This document shows, one piece after another, positions 1-8,364 of a stretch of DNA of 64,000 bases. Position numbers and translations under genes: made by a program. Source of the stretch: DASPWW01 sp963841715 (GTDB lineage: Bacteria; Actinomycetota; Thermoleophilia; Solirubrobacterales; 70-9); contig CAWJDP010000002.1 in NCBI GenBank assembly GCA_963841715.1, positions 331,731 to 395,730 on the forward strand, given 5' to 3'. Numbering within the stretch: the stretch's first letter is position 1; the number at the start of each line of letters is the position of its first letter. The notes beneath the pieces were generated by a model. That model was not told the origin of the DNA. It saw nothing but the letters and a program-made list of their open reading frames with translations, and did not search any database.

Positions 1-1
1 C

Positions 2-61
2 ACCGGCCAGGGCCACGTGCGGATCCGCGAGCTGACCGTCGGGGGGACGGCGGTCGGGTGA
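2..61 (+). CDS. tldD: TldD metalloprotease, C-terminal end only
   Basis: Only the last 19 codons are in the window. They end in a stretch containing IRELTVGGTAVG, which resembles the conserved end of TldD-type zinc proteases. TldD forms a heterodimer with TldE and cleaves modified peptides and unfolded proteins. The stop codon shares bases with the GTG start of the next gene (GTGA overlap), and that next gene is clearly TldE, which is the main reason for this call. The catalytic HExxxH part would lie upstream of the window. Confidence 0.75.
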   Translation, partial: TGQGHVRIRELTVGGTAVG

Positions 62-1449
62 GCGTCGACCTCGCCGAGCTGGCGCAGCGCGCGCTCGACG
101 CGGCGCTGACGGCGGGAGCGCCCGAGGCGGAGGCGTACGTGCAGGATTCGAACGGGATCGAGATCCGCGTCTACGAGGGCGAGGTCGAGAGCCTCACCGG
201 GGGAGCGGAGCGCGGCGCCGGCGTGCGCGCGTGGATCGACGGCCGGGTCGGGTACGCGTACGGCACCGACCTCGGCGACGACGGGATCGGCGCGATCGCG
301 ACGGCGGCGGTAGAGGCGGCCGAGCTCGCCGACCCCGACGAGTACGCGGCGCCGCCCGGTGCCACGGCGCGCGGGTCGTCCGGCGGAGCCGGCGCCGACG
401 CGGCCGACCTCCCGGGCATCCACGACCCTGCGCTCGCGGGGTGGGACACGCAGCGCAAGGTCGGGCTCGCGCAGGCGATCGAGCGGGCCGCCCGCGCCGA
501 GGACGAGCGGATCACAGCGATCGAGCAGACGGTGTACGCGGACGGAGAGGACCGCGTCGCGGTCGCGTCCTCGGTCGGGCTCGAGGGCGCCTACGAGGCA
601 ACCACGTGCTACGCGTACCTGCAGGCGCTCGCGACCGAGAACGGCGACCGCCAGACCGGGCTCGGATTCGGCGTTGCCCGCGCCCCGGACAAGCTCGACC
701 CCGACGCGATCGGCGCCGAGGCCGGGGAGCGCGCGGCGTCGCTGCTTGGGGCGCAGAAGCCCGCGTCGCGGAGCTGCCCCGTCGTCCTCGACGCGACGGT
801 CGCGGCGAGCTTCGCCGGGTTCATCGGCTCGACGCTGTGCGCCGACTCGGTCCAGCGTGGGCGCTCGCCGTTCGCGGACCGCCTCGGTGACGCCGTCGGA
901 TCGGAGGCGCTCACCCTCGCCGATGACGGGCTTGACCCCGAGGGCCCGAACTCGGCGCCGTTCGACGCCGAGGGCACCCCACGCAAGCGCACCGGGCTGA
1001 TCGAGGGCGGGGCGCTGCAGACCTACCTTCACGATGCGTACACGGCGCGGCGCACAGGCAGCGAGCAGCGCTCGACGGGGAACGCCTCGCGCGCCGGCTA
1101 TCGCTCGGCGCCGTCCGTCTCGACCTCGAATCTCGTCATCGCCCCGGGCGAGCGCTCGCTCGAGCAGCTGTTCGCCGATGCCGCCGAGGGCGTTTACGTG
1201 ACCGACGTCGCCGGGTTGCACTCCGGCGTCAACCCGGTCAGCGGCCAGTTCTCGGTCGGCGCCACCGGCCGCATGATCAAGGGAGGCTCGCTCGCCGACC
1301 CGGTGACCGAGTTCACGATCGCCTCCGACCTGCGCTCGATTCTCGGCGTCGTCCGCGCTGCGGGAGCCGACCCCCGCTGGGTCCCGTTCGGCGGCTCGGT
1401 CAAGTCGGTGCCGCTGCTGATCGGCGAGATGGCGGTGGGGGGCAGCTGA
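58..1449 (+). CDS. pmbA: TldE/PmbA family subunit of the TldD-TldE protease
   Basis: This 463-residue protein has the normal length and order of the PmbA/TldE family: an N-terminal region with a YEGEVESLT stretch typical of the family, and a C-terminal barrel with GLHSGVNPVSGQFSVG and SILGVVRAAG segments. TldE has no catalytic zinc motif, and none is seen here; in known systems TldD supplies the active site. The GTG start overlaps the tldD stop by four bases, so the pair is translationally coupled. The stop overlaps the next small gene by one base (TGATG). Known substrates elsewhere include microcin B17 precursor and the antitoxin CcdA; the substrate here is unknown. Confidence 0.92.
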   Translation: MSVDLAELAQRALDAALTAGAPEAEAYVQDSNGIEIRVYEGEVESLTGGAERGAGVRAWIDGRVGYAYGTDLGDDGIGAIATAAVEAAELADPDEYAAPPGATARGSSGGAGADAADLPGIHDPALAGWDTQRKVGLAQAIERAARAEDERITAIEQTVYADGEDRVAVASSVGLEGAYEATTCYAYLQALATENGDRQTGLGFGVARAPDKLDPDAIGAEAGERAASLLGAQKPASRSCPVVLDATVAASFAGFIGSTLCADSVQRGRSPFADRLGDAVGSEALTLADDGLDPEGPNSAPFDAEGTPRKRTGLIEGGALQTYLHDAYTARRTGSEQRSTGNASRAGYRSAPSVSTSNLVIAPGERSLEQLFADAAEGVYVTDVAGLHSGVNPVSGQFSVGATGRMIKGGSLADPVTEFTIASDLRSILGVVRAAGADPRWVPFGGSVKSVPLLIGEMAVGGS

Positions 1450-1706
1450 TGGGGCTGAGGGTGGCGCGGGTCGCGACTCTGGCGATCGCGGCGATCCTCG
1501 CGCTTGCGGTGATCCAGGGCTGCGGCGGGTCCGGCGGCGGCGAGGGGGGCGGAGGGCATTCCAAGCCCTCGGGAGGGAACAATCGCGAATCGGACCCGCT
1601 CGAGCACGTGACGAAGGGCGGCGCAGAGGTCAAGAAGGGATGCAAGACCGCCCACGGGTCGGGCTCGTCGTTCACCTGCACCGGGTCCGGCGGGTCGAGT
1701 CCGTAG
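1449..1706 (+). CDS. Small Gly/Ser-rich putative lipoprotein coupled to tldE
   Basis: An 85-residue protein with a short basic start, a hydrophobic segment (about residues 7-23) and a cysteine after VIQG that could be a lipobox (position -1 Gly is right, -2 Gln is unusual). A Gly-rich linker follows, then a C-terminal part with two cysteines and many Gly and Ser residues (HGSGSSFTCTGSGGSSP). Its ATG shares the A of the tldE stop, so it should be translated with tldE. I do not recognise a family. It is most simply an exported lipoprotein; a TldD/E substrate is a speculative alternative discussed in the findings. Confidence 0.6.
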   Translation: MGLRVARVATLAIAAILALAVIQGCGGSGGGEGGGGHSKPSGGNNRESDPLEHVTKGGAEVKKGCKTAHGSGSSFTCTGSGGSSP

Positions 1707-1724
1707 ACGAAGGCAACGACCGGC

Positions 1725-3341
1725 GTGGCGCTCCGCGACCTCAAGCCCGTCGCCGCGGCCCGGACCTGGGCCGAGGCTCGCGGGCTCCCGAGCCTCGGCT
1801 TGGTTGTGGCGCTGATCCTCGCCGGCCTCGTCGTCGGCGCCGCCGCCGGCTTCGTGATCGCGCTCGTCCACGCGCCGGAGGCGGCGAAGCCGCTTCGAAC
1901 CGTCGGGGCCTCGTCCGAGGTGAGGCCGAAGCAGGCCGGGGCCCTCGCCGTACGCTTTCGGCCCTGGCTGCAGTTCGACAGCGGCGAGCACTGGCGGCCG
2001 CTCGACATCGACAGCCTGTTCGCGGAGAGGGACGCGAACGGCAACCCCGCTGAGCTCTTCTGCACGCGCGACCTCGCGGGGGAGACGGTGAAGCCGTGCC
2101 GGCCGGTCGGCAGCGTCGGCGAGCTCGAGTCCGACGCGGCGCGCGCCGACGCGCTCGGCGAGAGCTCGTTCATCAACATCCCCGGGGACGGCGTCGCCGA
2201 CTACTACGGCCACGACCGCTGCCGCGGCGTCGCGCGCTGCGACAACCCGCCCGACTCGGCGATCTACTACCACGTCACGCGCGCCAACGACCGCTTCTAC
2301 GTCGACTACTGGTGGTTCTTCCGCTTCAACGACTTCGACCGCCACGGCCTCCGCGCGACATGCCGCGAGCGGGCGGCGATCGAGGCGCAGGTCTGCGACG
2401 AGCACGAGGGTGACTGGGAGGGGGTGACGGTCGCCACCGCGCCCTCCGACGCTCTCGCCACCGACGACCAGCAGCTCGGCTACGTCGCCTACGCGGCGCA
2501 CAAGGGGGTGCTCCGCTATGCGCAGTCGGAGCTCGGGCTCCACGACGGGACCCGCCCCGACGTCTTCGTCGCCCGCGGAAGCCACGCCTCGTACCCGAAG
2601 CCGTGCTCGCCGCACCCGTTCGGATGCACCCAGCCGACCGCGCTCGCGTTCAAGGGCCTCGTCAATCTCCCCGAGGGCCAGCGCGACGGCAAGGAGGAGT
2701 GGGACCGGAACGGCGACCAGTGCCAACCCGGCGCGGGCGGCAGCTGCCTGCAGCCGCTTCCCAGTCCCCAGGTCGATCCCAGCGCCTGGACGATCTGGAA
2801 GGGTCAGTGGGGGGACGGATGCGGCGGGATCTGCGGGCAGAAGCCGACCCTGACCTCGCCGAGCTCGCCGGGCGTCCAGGACCGCTACAAGACGCCGGGG
2901 TGCTCGACCCAGGGGACGGCGTTCGGATGCGACGGCGTCGTTGTCCGCTGCAGCGACTGGCTCGGTCCGCTCGTCGCCGCCGTCGCCTGCGATCCCGACG
3001 CGCTCGCCAAGAAGACCCCGTCGACCCCGCCTCTTCGCGTGTCGATCGACGGGCGCCACGTGGCGACCGAGACGACTCCGGGCGTCGCGCAGGTCGTCCA
3101 CGACCCGATCGCCGCCGGCCACAAGGTCGCCGTCTCGGGCGCCCACGCCGGCGACCAGGTGCTGGTCCGCGCCCGGCGCGAACGCCATCTTGTCGAGGCG
3201 CGGTTCATCGTCCACCGGGCGCAGCTCGGCCGCGACGTCGTCGTCCACATCGTCCCCCACAGCCGCGGTCTGCGCCTGCGGCTTGCCCGTCGCGGGCCGG
3301 TGTCGCGAACGGTGATCAAGATCCGGCCGCCGGGCGCCTAG
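1725..3341 (+). CDS. Membrane-anchored Vps62-like (DUF946-type) protein
   Basis: A 538-residue protein starting at GTG. Residues about 25-48 form one membrane segment, so most of the chain is outside the cell. The middle has YYHVTRANDRFYVDYWWFFRFND, HEGDWEGVTV and ARGSHASYPKPC stretches like those of Vps62/plant DUF946 proteins, in which the His, Glu and Asp residues are conserved but the activity is not established. There are many cysteines, suggesting disulfides in an exported domain. The C-terminal roughly 100 residues look like a separate beta-rich, Arg-rich domain. It converges with the remnant on the other strand, sharing CTAG at the ends. Confidence 0.6.
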   Translation: MALRDLKPVAAARTWAEARGLPSLGLVVALILAGLVVGAAAGFVIALVHAPEAAKPLRTVGASSEVRPKQAGALAVRFRPWLQFDSGEHWRPLDIDSLFAERDANGNPAELFCTRDLAGETVKPCRPVGSVGELESDAARADALGESSFINIPGDGVADYYGHDRCRGVARCDNPPDSAIYYHVTRANDRFYVDYWWFFRFNDFDRHGLRATCRERAAIEAQVCDEHEGDWEGVTVATAPSDALATDDQQLGYVAYAAHKGVLRYAQSELGLHDGTRPDVFVARGSHASYPKPCSPHPFGCTQPTALAFKGLVNLPEGQRDGKEEWDRNGDQCQPGAGGSCLQPLPSPQVDPSAWTIWKGQWGDGCGGICGQKPTLTSPSSPGVQDRYKTPGCSTQGTAFGCDGVVVRCSDWLGPLVAAVACDPDALAKKTPSTPPLRVSIDGRHVATETTPGVAQVVHDPIAAGHKVAVSGAHAGDQVLVRARRERHLVEARFIVHRAQLGRDVVVHIVPHSRGLRLRLARRGPVSRTVIKIRPPGA

Positions 3342-3953
3342 CCTGGCGGCTCGCGCCACGCCTCGAGCAGCTCGTCGTCGCGGACGCGCCGCAGGGCTCT
3401 GGCGGGAGTGCCCGCGACGACGGTCCGCGCCGGTACGTCCTCGCGCACGAGTGAGGCCGCTCCGACCACCGCCTCCTCGCCGATCTCCGCCGGCGGGAGA
3501 ACGATCGCGCCCGTGGCGGACGATCGGCGCGTCGAGCGCAAGCGCGCGCACCCGCTCCGCGACCAGGTCCGAGGCGACGACAACCGCCGCGGTGACGCCC
3601 GGGAGGAGGACCGGGAGTGATGGTCGTAGATCGGCGAGTGAACGAAGTGAACGAGCCTCGCGCCGGGATAGCGCTCCGCGAGCGCGGCACCGGTGATCGC
3701 GTCGTTGGCGAGCACGGCGTCGCATTCGTCGGGCAACTCGTGCGGCTCGCGCGCGACGCGGACCCCGCCGCGCTCCACGTGCCCGGCCCACGGGCCGATC
3801 TCCTCCGCCGCCATGACCGCGTCGTGCCCGAGCCCGCTGGAGCTCACGCGTGACCGTCGCGACGTAGGTCTCGGTGCCCGCCGCCAGGGAGAAGGAATGC
3901 ACGCCGACAACGACTTTCTTACAAACTCCGGTCCAGGGTATCCCCGGGCGCAC
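3338..3953 (-). pseudogene. Remnant: glycosyltransferase N-terminus joined to acetyltransferase C-terminus
   Basis: Read on the minus strand, three pieces in different frames make sense together. First is KVVVGVHSFSLAAGTETYV, a typical start of a GT4 glycosyltransferase; after one base too many the chain goes on as GHDAVMAAEEIGPWAGHVERG up to ARLVHFVHSPIYDHH; after a second shift comes AAVVVASDLVAERVRALALD. It then passes abruptly into AEIGEEAVVGAASLVREDVP and TVVAGTPARALRRV, the end of a left-handed beta-helix (hexapeptide repeat) acyltransferase. The glycosyltransferase lacks its C-terminal domain and the acyltransferase its N-terminus. A deletion that fused two polysaccharide genes followed by decay is the simplest reading. 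Confidence 0.65.
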
Positions 3954-3975
3954 TTCGGCATTCGGGGGCGCCCGT

Positions 3976-3981
3976 TACGGT
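3976..3981 (+). promoter_or_regulatory. -10-like hexamer TACGGT
   Basis: TACGGT lies 6 bases before the GTG at 3988, which favours that start for the NTF2-like gene over the ATG at 3997. Confidence 0.4.
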
Positions 3982-3987
3982 ATTCGC

Positions 3988-4386
3988 GTGGCGGCGATGA
4001 AGAGCGATGCGTTTCGAGCCGCGGTCGAGGCAGAGCGCTTCGACGCGGCCGACGACCTGTTCACCGAGGACGTCGTCTTCCGGAGCCCCGTCGTCTACAA
4101 GCCGTACGAGGGCCGCGACGCGCTCCGCCTCCTGCTCGGCGCCGTCGGCCGCGTGTTCGAGAACTTTCGCTACCTGTCCCAGGTCGAGACGGGCGACACT
4201 GCGGTGCTCGTGTTCGAGGCGCGGGTGGGCGACCGCAGCCTCAACGGCGTCGACGTCCTGACCTTCGCCCCCGACGGCCGGATCGCCGAGATGATGGTGA
4301 TGGTGCGTCCGATGAGCGGGATCAACGCGCTCGCCGAGGCGATGGCCCGAGAGCTCGAGGGCGCGGGCGCCGCCGGGGCGCCCTGA
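3988..4386 (+). CDS. NTF2/SnoaL-like fold protein
   Basis: A small protein (132 residues from GTG 3988; 129 from ATG 3997). The order ERFDAADDLFTEDVVFRSPVV, then FRYLSQVETGDTAVLVFEARVG, then DVLTFAPDGRIAEMMVMVRP is the helix-plus-curved-sheet pattern of the NTF2-like superfamily. Members of this fold bind small hydrophobic ligands or act as isomerases and hydrolases, and the function cannot be told from sequence alone. It stands alone before the hydroxyacyl-CoA dehydrogenase gene. Confidence 0.7.
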   Translation: MAAMKSDAFRAAVEAERFDAADDLFTEDVVFRSPVVYKPYEGRDALRLLLGAVGRVFENFRYLSQVETGDTAVLVFEARVGDRSLNGVDVLTFAPDGRIAEMMVMVRPMSGINALAEAMARELEGAGAAGAP

Positions 4387-4412
4387 GCTCGATCGCCGTG
4401 GGATCAATCATC

Positions 4413-4418
4413 TAGGCT
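4413..4418 (+). promoter_or_regulatory. -10-like hexamer TAGGCT before the dehydrogenase gene
   Basis: TAGGCT is followed by 10 bases and then an in-frame ATC at 4429, so transcription would begin at or just before that codon. Confidence 0.4.
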
Positions 4419-4428
4419 GCGCGCCGCG

Positions 4429-5322
4429 ATCGCCATCGAGATCAACAGAGTCGGCGTGCTCGGATGCGGCCTGATGGGCCACGGGATAACGCAGATCTGC
4501 GCCCAGGCCGGGTGGGATGTTGTCGTCCGCGAGGTTGACCAGCAGAAGCTGGACAGCGGGATCGGGAAGATCGAGAAGCAGCTCGGCCGGTCGGTCGAGA
4601 AGGGCAAGCTCGAGCAGTCCGACGCCGACGCAATCCGCGGCCGGATCACCCCGACGCTCGACTACTCCGACCTCGCCGGCTCCGACCTCGTGATCGAGGC
4701 GATCACCGAGGACCTCGACCTCAAGCTCGAGATGTGGAAGCAGGTCGACGGGGTCCTCGACGGCGACGGCGCGGTGCTCGCGACCAACACCTCCTCGCTC
4801 CCGGTCGTCAACCAGGCCGTCGCGACGTCGAACCCGGACCGCTTCATCGGGCTTCACTTCTTCAACCCCGCACAGGTGATGCCGCTGCTCGAGGTGGTGC
4901 AGACGGTGACGACCGGCGACGATGCGCTGCAGACCGGGTTCGAAGTCGGTGAGATGCTCGGCAAGACGACCGTGCACGCGAAGGACAAGACCGGCTTCAT
5001 CGTCAACAGGCTGCTCGTGCCGTACATGCTCGACGCGATCCGTGCCTACGAGGAGGGAGTCGGCTCGATCGAGCAGATCGACATCGCGATGAAGGCGGGG
5101 GCGAACCACCCGATGGGACCGCTTGCGCTGCTCGATTTCGTCGGCCTCGACACCACGAACTCGATCGCGGGCGTGATGTACGACGAGTACCGCGAGCGCC
5201 GGTTCGCCGCGCCACCGTTGTTGCGGAAGATGGTTGCCGCCGGCCTCTATGGCCGCAAATCAGGTAAAGGTTTCTACGATTACTCTGGTGAGAAACCGGT
5301 GCCCAGCGAGCTCGGGCTCTAA
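4429..5322 (+). CDS. hbd: 3-hydroxyacyl-CoA (3-hydroxybutyryl-CoA type) dehydrogenase
   Basis: NAD-dependent oxidation of 3-hydroxyacyl-CoA, or the reverse reduction of acetoacetyl-CoA. It has a Rossmann motif VGVLGCGLMGHG, a LHFFNPAQVMPLLEVV segment that carries the catalytic His, a NRLLVPYMLDAI helix and a C-terminal MGPLALLDFVGLD dimer domain; about 290 residues is the family length. The first obvious start codon, GTG 4456, would cut away the first beta strand. The frame is open upstream and reads AIEINRV, a normal N-terminus for this family, but the codon at the expected start is ATC (4429). Either an unusual start codon is used or the base is wrong. Confidence 0.88.
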   Translation: MAIEINRVGVLGCGLMGHGITQICAQAGWDVVVREVDQQKLDSGIGKIEKQLGRSVEKGKLEQSDADAIRGRITPTLDYSDLAGSDLVIEAITEDLDLKLEMWKQVDGVLDGDGAVLATNTSSLPVVNQAVATSNPDRFIGLHFFNPAQVMPLLEVVQTVTTGDDALQTGFEVGEMLGKTTVHAKDKTGFIVNRLLVPYMLDAIRAYEEGVGSIEQIDIAMKAGANHPMGPLALLDFVGLDTTNSIAGVMYDEYRERRFAAPPLLRKMVAAGLYGRKSGKGFYDYSGEKPVPSELGL

Positions 5323-5369
5323 GCCGGTGAACCGAGGCGCCTGAAGCGTCGCTACCGAGAGAAGGCAAC

Positions 5370-6197
5370 GTGCAGCAGGACAGCATCGAGCGGATTCGGA
5401 GCGCCACCTTCGCGATCGCCCGCAAGGGCTACGACAAGCGCGAGGTCGAGCGCTTTCTCCAGAAGCTCGCCGACTGGCTCGAGGCCGGAGGCGGCGATCA
5501 GGCTCGCTCCGACCTTGTCAAGCGCGAGCTCGAGCGTGTCGGCGAGAGGACTGCCGGCATCCTCTCCCAGGCCGAAGACAGCGCCGAGCAGCTCCGGGCC
5601 GAGGCCGAGACCGAGGCGAGCTCGACGCTGAACCGCGCCCGCGAGCAGTCCGCGTCGACTCGCAAGTCCGCGGACGAGTACGCGAGCCGGATTCGCGGCG
5701 AGGCCGACAAGTACGCGCAGAAGACGCGCGGAGAGGCCGACACGAGCGCTAAGGAAACGATGGCGCGCGCCGCCCAGGAGGCGCGCCAGGGCCTCTCCGA
5801 TGCGCAGAGCAAGGCGCAGCGGATCATCGAGGAGGGCAACAAGCGCCGCGAGGACATCGAGTCGGTGATCTCCGATCTGATCCGGCGCCGGGACGGCGTC
5901 GCCGGCGAAGTCGACCGGCTCGCGTCCGAGCTCCGCGCCGCGGTCAACGCCCACACTCCGGGCCCCGGCGAGGAGGACCCCTACAAGGTTCCCGACGATC
6001 TCGACACCGGGTCGCGCCCCGCGGCGCAGCGACGCGCGGCGGGGACGGGCGCCGCAGCCGACGCGAGCCCGGAACCGGACACCGACACCGGAACCTCGAA
6101 GGCCGCTCCCGCCGAGGAGGGCGCGAAGCGGTCGAAGCCGCGCACTCCCCAGCAGCGCCGCAGGCGCCGCTCGGGCGGGGAGCAGGTAAAGGCCTAG
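5370..6197 (+). CDS. DivIVA-domain coiled-coil protein
   Basis: A 275-residue protein starting at GTG with a purine-rich GAGAGAAGG site upstream. Residues about 5-35 (SIERIRSATFAIARKGYDK then REVERFLQKLADWLE) match the short N-terminal DivIVA-type motif. Residues about 45-190 are an Ala/Glu/Arg-rich coiled coil, and the last roughly 85 residues are charged and disordered. DivIVA-like proteins gather at curved membranes and cell poles and direct wall growth or division; the exact partner here is unknown. It sits between two metabolic genes in the same direction. Confidence 0.8.
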   Translation: MQQDSIERIRSATFAIARKGYDKREVERFLQKLADWLEAGGGDQARSDLVKRELERVGERTAGILSQAEDSAEQLRAEAETEASSTLNRAREQSASTRKSADEYASRIRGEADKYAQKTRGEADTSAKETMARAAQEARQGLSDAQSKAQRIIEEGNKRREDIESVISDLIRRRDGVAGEVDRLASELRAAVNAHTPGPGEEDPYKVPDDLDTGSRPAAQRRAAGTGAAADASPEPDTDTGTSKAAPAEEGAKRSKPRTPQQRRRRRSGGEQVKA

Positions 6198-6222
6198 GCA
6201 CGGCCGCCGCCCCGCCCAGCCG

Positions 6223-7788
6223 ATGAGTCCCGAGTCTCGAGGCTCGGCGGCCTCCCAGGGCGCGAAGGCCGAGATCTCGGAGGCGATCGAGGCCGCTCTC
6301 GGGGGAGGCCCCGAGCGGCACCATCGCAAGACCGCGGAGCAGGGCAAGCTGCCGGTTCGCGATCGCGTTGCGCTGCTCGTCGACCCCGAGTCGTTCGCCG
6401 AGGAGGCGCTGCTCGCGAATTGGGACAGCGAGGGCCTCGGGGCAGACGGCGTCGTCACGGGGCTGGCCCTGATCGGCGGCCGGCCCGCGGCGCTGATGGC
6501 CAACGACCCGACCGTGAAGGCCGGTTCGTGGGGCCCGAAGACGGTCGAGAAGATCCTTCGGATTCAGGAGCGCGCGCTGGCGCTCTCGGTGCCGATGCTC
6601 TATCTCGTCGACTCGGCCGGCGCGCGGATCACCGACCAGGTGCAGATGTTCCCGGGTCGGCGCGGGGCCGGGCACATCTTCCACAACGAGGTGCGGCTGT
6701 CGGGCAAGGTCCCGCAGATCTGCATCCTGTTTGGGCCAAGCGCGGCCGGTGGCGCATACATACCTGCGTTCTGCGACATCGTGATCATGCGCGAGGGGAA
6801 CGCGTCGATGTACCTCGGCTCGCCGCGGATGGCCGAGATGGTGATCGGCGAGAAGGTGACGCTCGAGGAGATGGGCGGCGCGCGCATGCACACGTCGGTC
6901 TCGGGGTGCGGGCACATGCTCGTGAAGACGGACGAAGAGGGGATCGAGCTCGCCCGCCGTTATCTCTCCTACATGCCTTCGAACTGGACCGAGCCGGCGC
7001 CGGCCTCGCCGCCCAGTGATCCCGCGGCGGGCGAGCGCACGCCGTCGGAGATCGTCCCCGATGACGAGAACTCGCCGTTCGACGTCAAGGAGCTGATCGC
7101 ATCGCTCCTCGACGCGGACTCGTTCTGCGAGGTCCACGACCGCTGGGCGAAGGAGGTCGTCGTCGGCTACGCGCGCCTCGACGGGCGCGTGATCGGGATC
7201 GTCGCCAATCAGCCGAAGTTCAAGGGCGGCGTCCTGTTCGTCGACTCGGCCGACAAGGCGGCGCGGTTCATCTGGACATGCAACGCGTTCAACGTCCCGC
7301 TGCTCTTCCTCGCCGACGTGCCCGGGTTCATGATCGGCACGAAGGTCGAGCGCGAGGGCATCATCCGCCACGGGGCGAAGATGATCAGCGCGGTCTCGGA
7401 GGCGACGGTGCCGAAGATCTCGGTCATCGTCCGCAAGGCTTACGGCGCCGGGCTCTACGCGATGGCCGGTCCGGCATTCGAGCCCGACAGCTGCATCGCG
7501 CTGCCGAGCGCGTCGATCGCGGTCATGGGGCCCGAGGCGGCGATCAACGCCGTGTTCTTCAACCAGATCCAGGAGATCGAGGACCCGGAAGAGCGCGCGG
7601 AGTTCGTCGACCGCAAGCGGACCGAGTACGCGGAGGACATCGACATCCTTCACCTCGCCTCGGAGCTCGTCGTCGACGCCGTCGTCGAGCCGGACCGGCT
7701 GCGCGCAGAGCTCGTGCGCCGCTACGCGCTCGCCGAGGGCAAGGACCGCTGCTTCTCCGAGCGCCGGAATCCGATCACACCCGCGTAA
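6223..7788 (+). CDS. Acyl-CoA carboxylase, carboxyltransferase (beta) subunit
   Basis: A 521-residue carboxyltransferase that moves CO2 from biotin to an acyl-CoA such as propionyl-CoA or methylcrotonyl-CoA. Both crotonase-like halves are present: the N-terminal half has GPSAAGGAYIPAFCDIV, the CoA-side oxyanion region, and the C-terminal half has DVPGFMIGTKVEREGIIRHG and KAYGAGLYAMAG. The biotin carboxylase/biotin carrier subunit is not in this window, so it must be encoded elsewhere. The GAQxxR-type substrate clue is not decisive, so I leave the acyl-CoA open. Confidence 0.93.
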   Translation: MSPESRGSAASQGAKAEISEAIEAALGGGPERHHRKTAEQGKLPVRDRVALLVDPESFAEEALLANWDSEGLGADGVVTGLALIGGRPAALMANDPTVKAGSWGPKTVEKILRIQERALALSVPMLYLVDSAGARITDQVQMFPGRRGAGHIFHNEVRLSGKVPQICILFGPSAAGGAYIPAFCDIVIMREGNASMYLGSPRMAEMVIGEKVTLEEMGGARMHTSVSGCGHMLVKTDEEGIELARRYLSYMPSNWTEPAPASPPSDPAAGERTPSEIVPDDENSPFDVKELIASLLDADSFCEVHDRWAKEVVVGYARLDGRVIGIVANQPKFKGGVLFVDSADKAARFIWTCNAFNVPLLFLADVPGFMIGTKVEREGIIRHGAKMISAVSEATVPKISVIVRKAYGAGLYAMAGPAFEPDSCIALPSASIAVMGPEAAINAVFFNQIQEIEDPEERAEFVDRKRTEYAEDIDILHLASELVVDAVVEPDRLRAELVRRYALAEGKDRCFSERRNPITPA

Positions 7789-7809
7789 ACGAGTGCAGGG
7801 GGATCCGAG

Positions 7810-8343
7810 ATGGGCAAGCTGATCGCGTCGGCGCAGGCAACCCTCGACGGCGTGGTTGACCCCGTCGCCGAGTGGGTGCAGCCGGGCGGGGATCACGGCG
7901 AGTATTCATTCGAGCGCCAAGCGAGATCCGCCGGGCTGGTCCTCGGTCGCAAGACCTACGAGGGGCTGGCGGGCTACTGGCCGAGCCAGTCGGGCAAGTG
8001 GGCGGACATGATCAACCTGATGCCGAAGCACGTCGGTTCCAGGACCCTCTCAGGGACCCTCGAGTGGAACGCGACCGTGCTCGACGGCGCCCTCGAGGAA
8101 TCGATCCCGAAGCTGAAGGACGAGGTCGACGGTGACCTGTTCATGCACGGGAGCGGCGAGTTCGCGTACGCCCTCGCGGAGAAGGGCCTGGTCGATGAGT
8201 TCGAGGTCTACGTGAATCCCCTCGTGTGGGGGGAGGGCAACGTCCATGTGCTCGGCGACCGCGGCACGGTGCGACTCGAGCTCGACGACGTGAAGCGGTT
8301 CGACTCCGGCGTCGTGCTGCTCACTTACCGCGCGGCGCCGTAG
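7810..8343 (+). CDS. Dihydrofolate-reductase-like (RibD C-terminal domain) protein
   Basis: A 177-residue single-domain protein with the NADPH-binding reductase fold of the RibD C-terminus: it begins GKLIASAQATLDGVV, has GLVLGRKTYEGLAGYW in the middle and DLFMHGSGEFAYALAEKGLVDEF near the nucleotide site. Such stand-alone proteins are common in actinobacteria and mostly have no known substrate. A GGGGGATCCGAG stretch just before the ATG is a plausible ribosome-binding site. A related gene lies at 24434-25009 on the other strand. Confidence 0.85.
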   Translation: MGKLIASAQATLDGVVDPVAEWVQPGGDHGEYSFERQARSAGLVLGRKTYEGLAGYWPSQSGKWADMINLMPKHVGSRTLSGTLEWNATVLDGALEESIPKLKDEVDGDLFMHGSGEFAYALAEKGLVDEFEVYVNPLVWGEGNVHVLGDRGTVRLELDDVKRFDSGVVLLTYRAAP

Positions 8344-8364
8344 CCCGAGCGGCGGAAACGCCGA

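Noticed and set aside
1194..3953. A 919-codon frame on the minus strand antisense to the tldE end and the Vps62-like gene
   Set aside because: It is Arg/Val/Asp-rich shadow sequence with no domain; only its first 30-35 codons belong to a real (decayed) glycosyltransferase.
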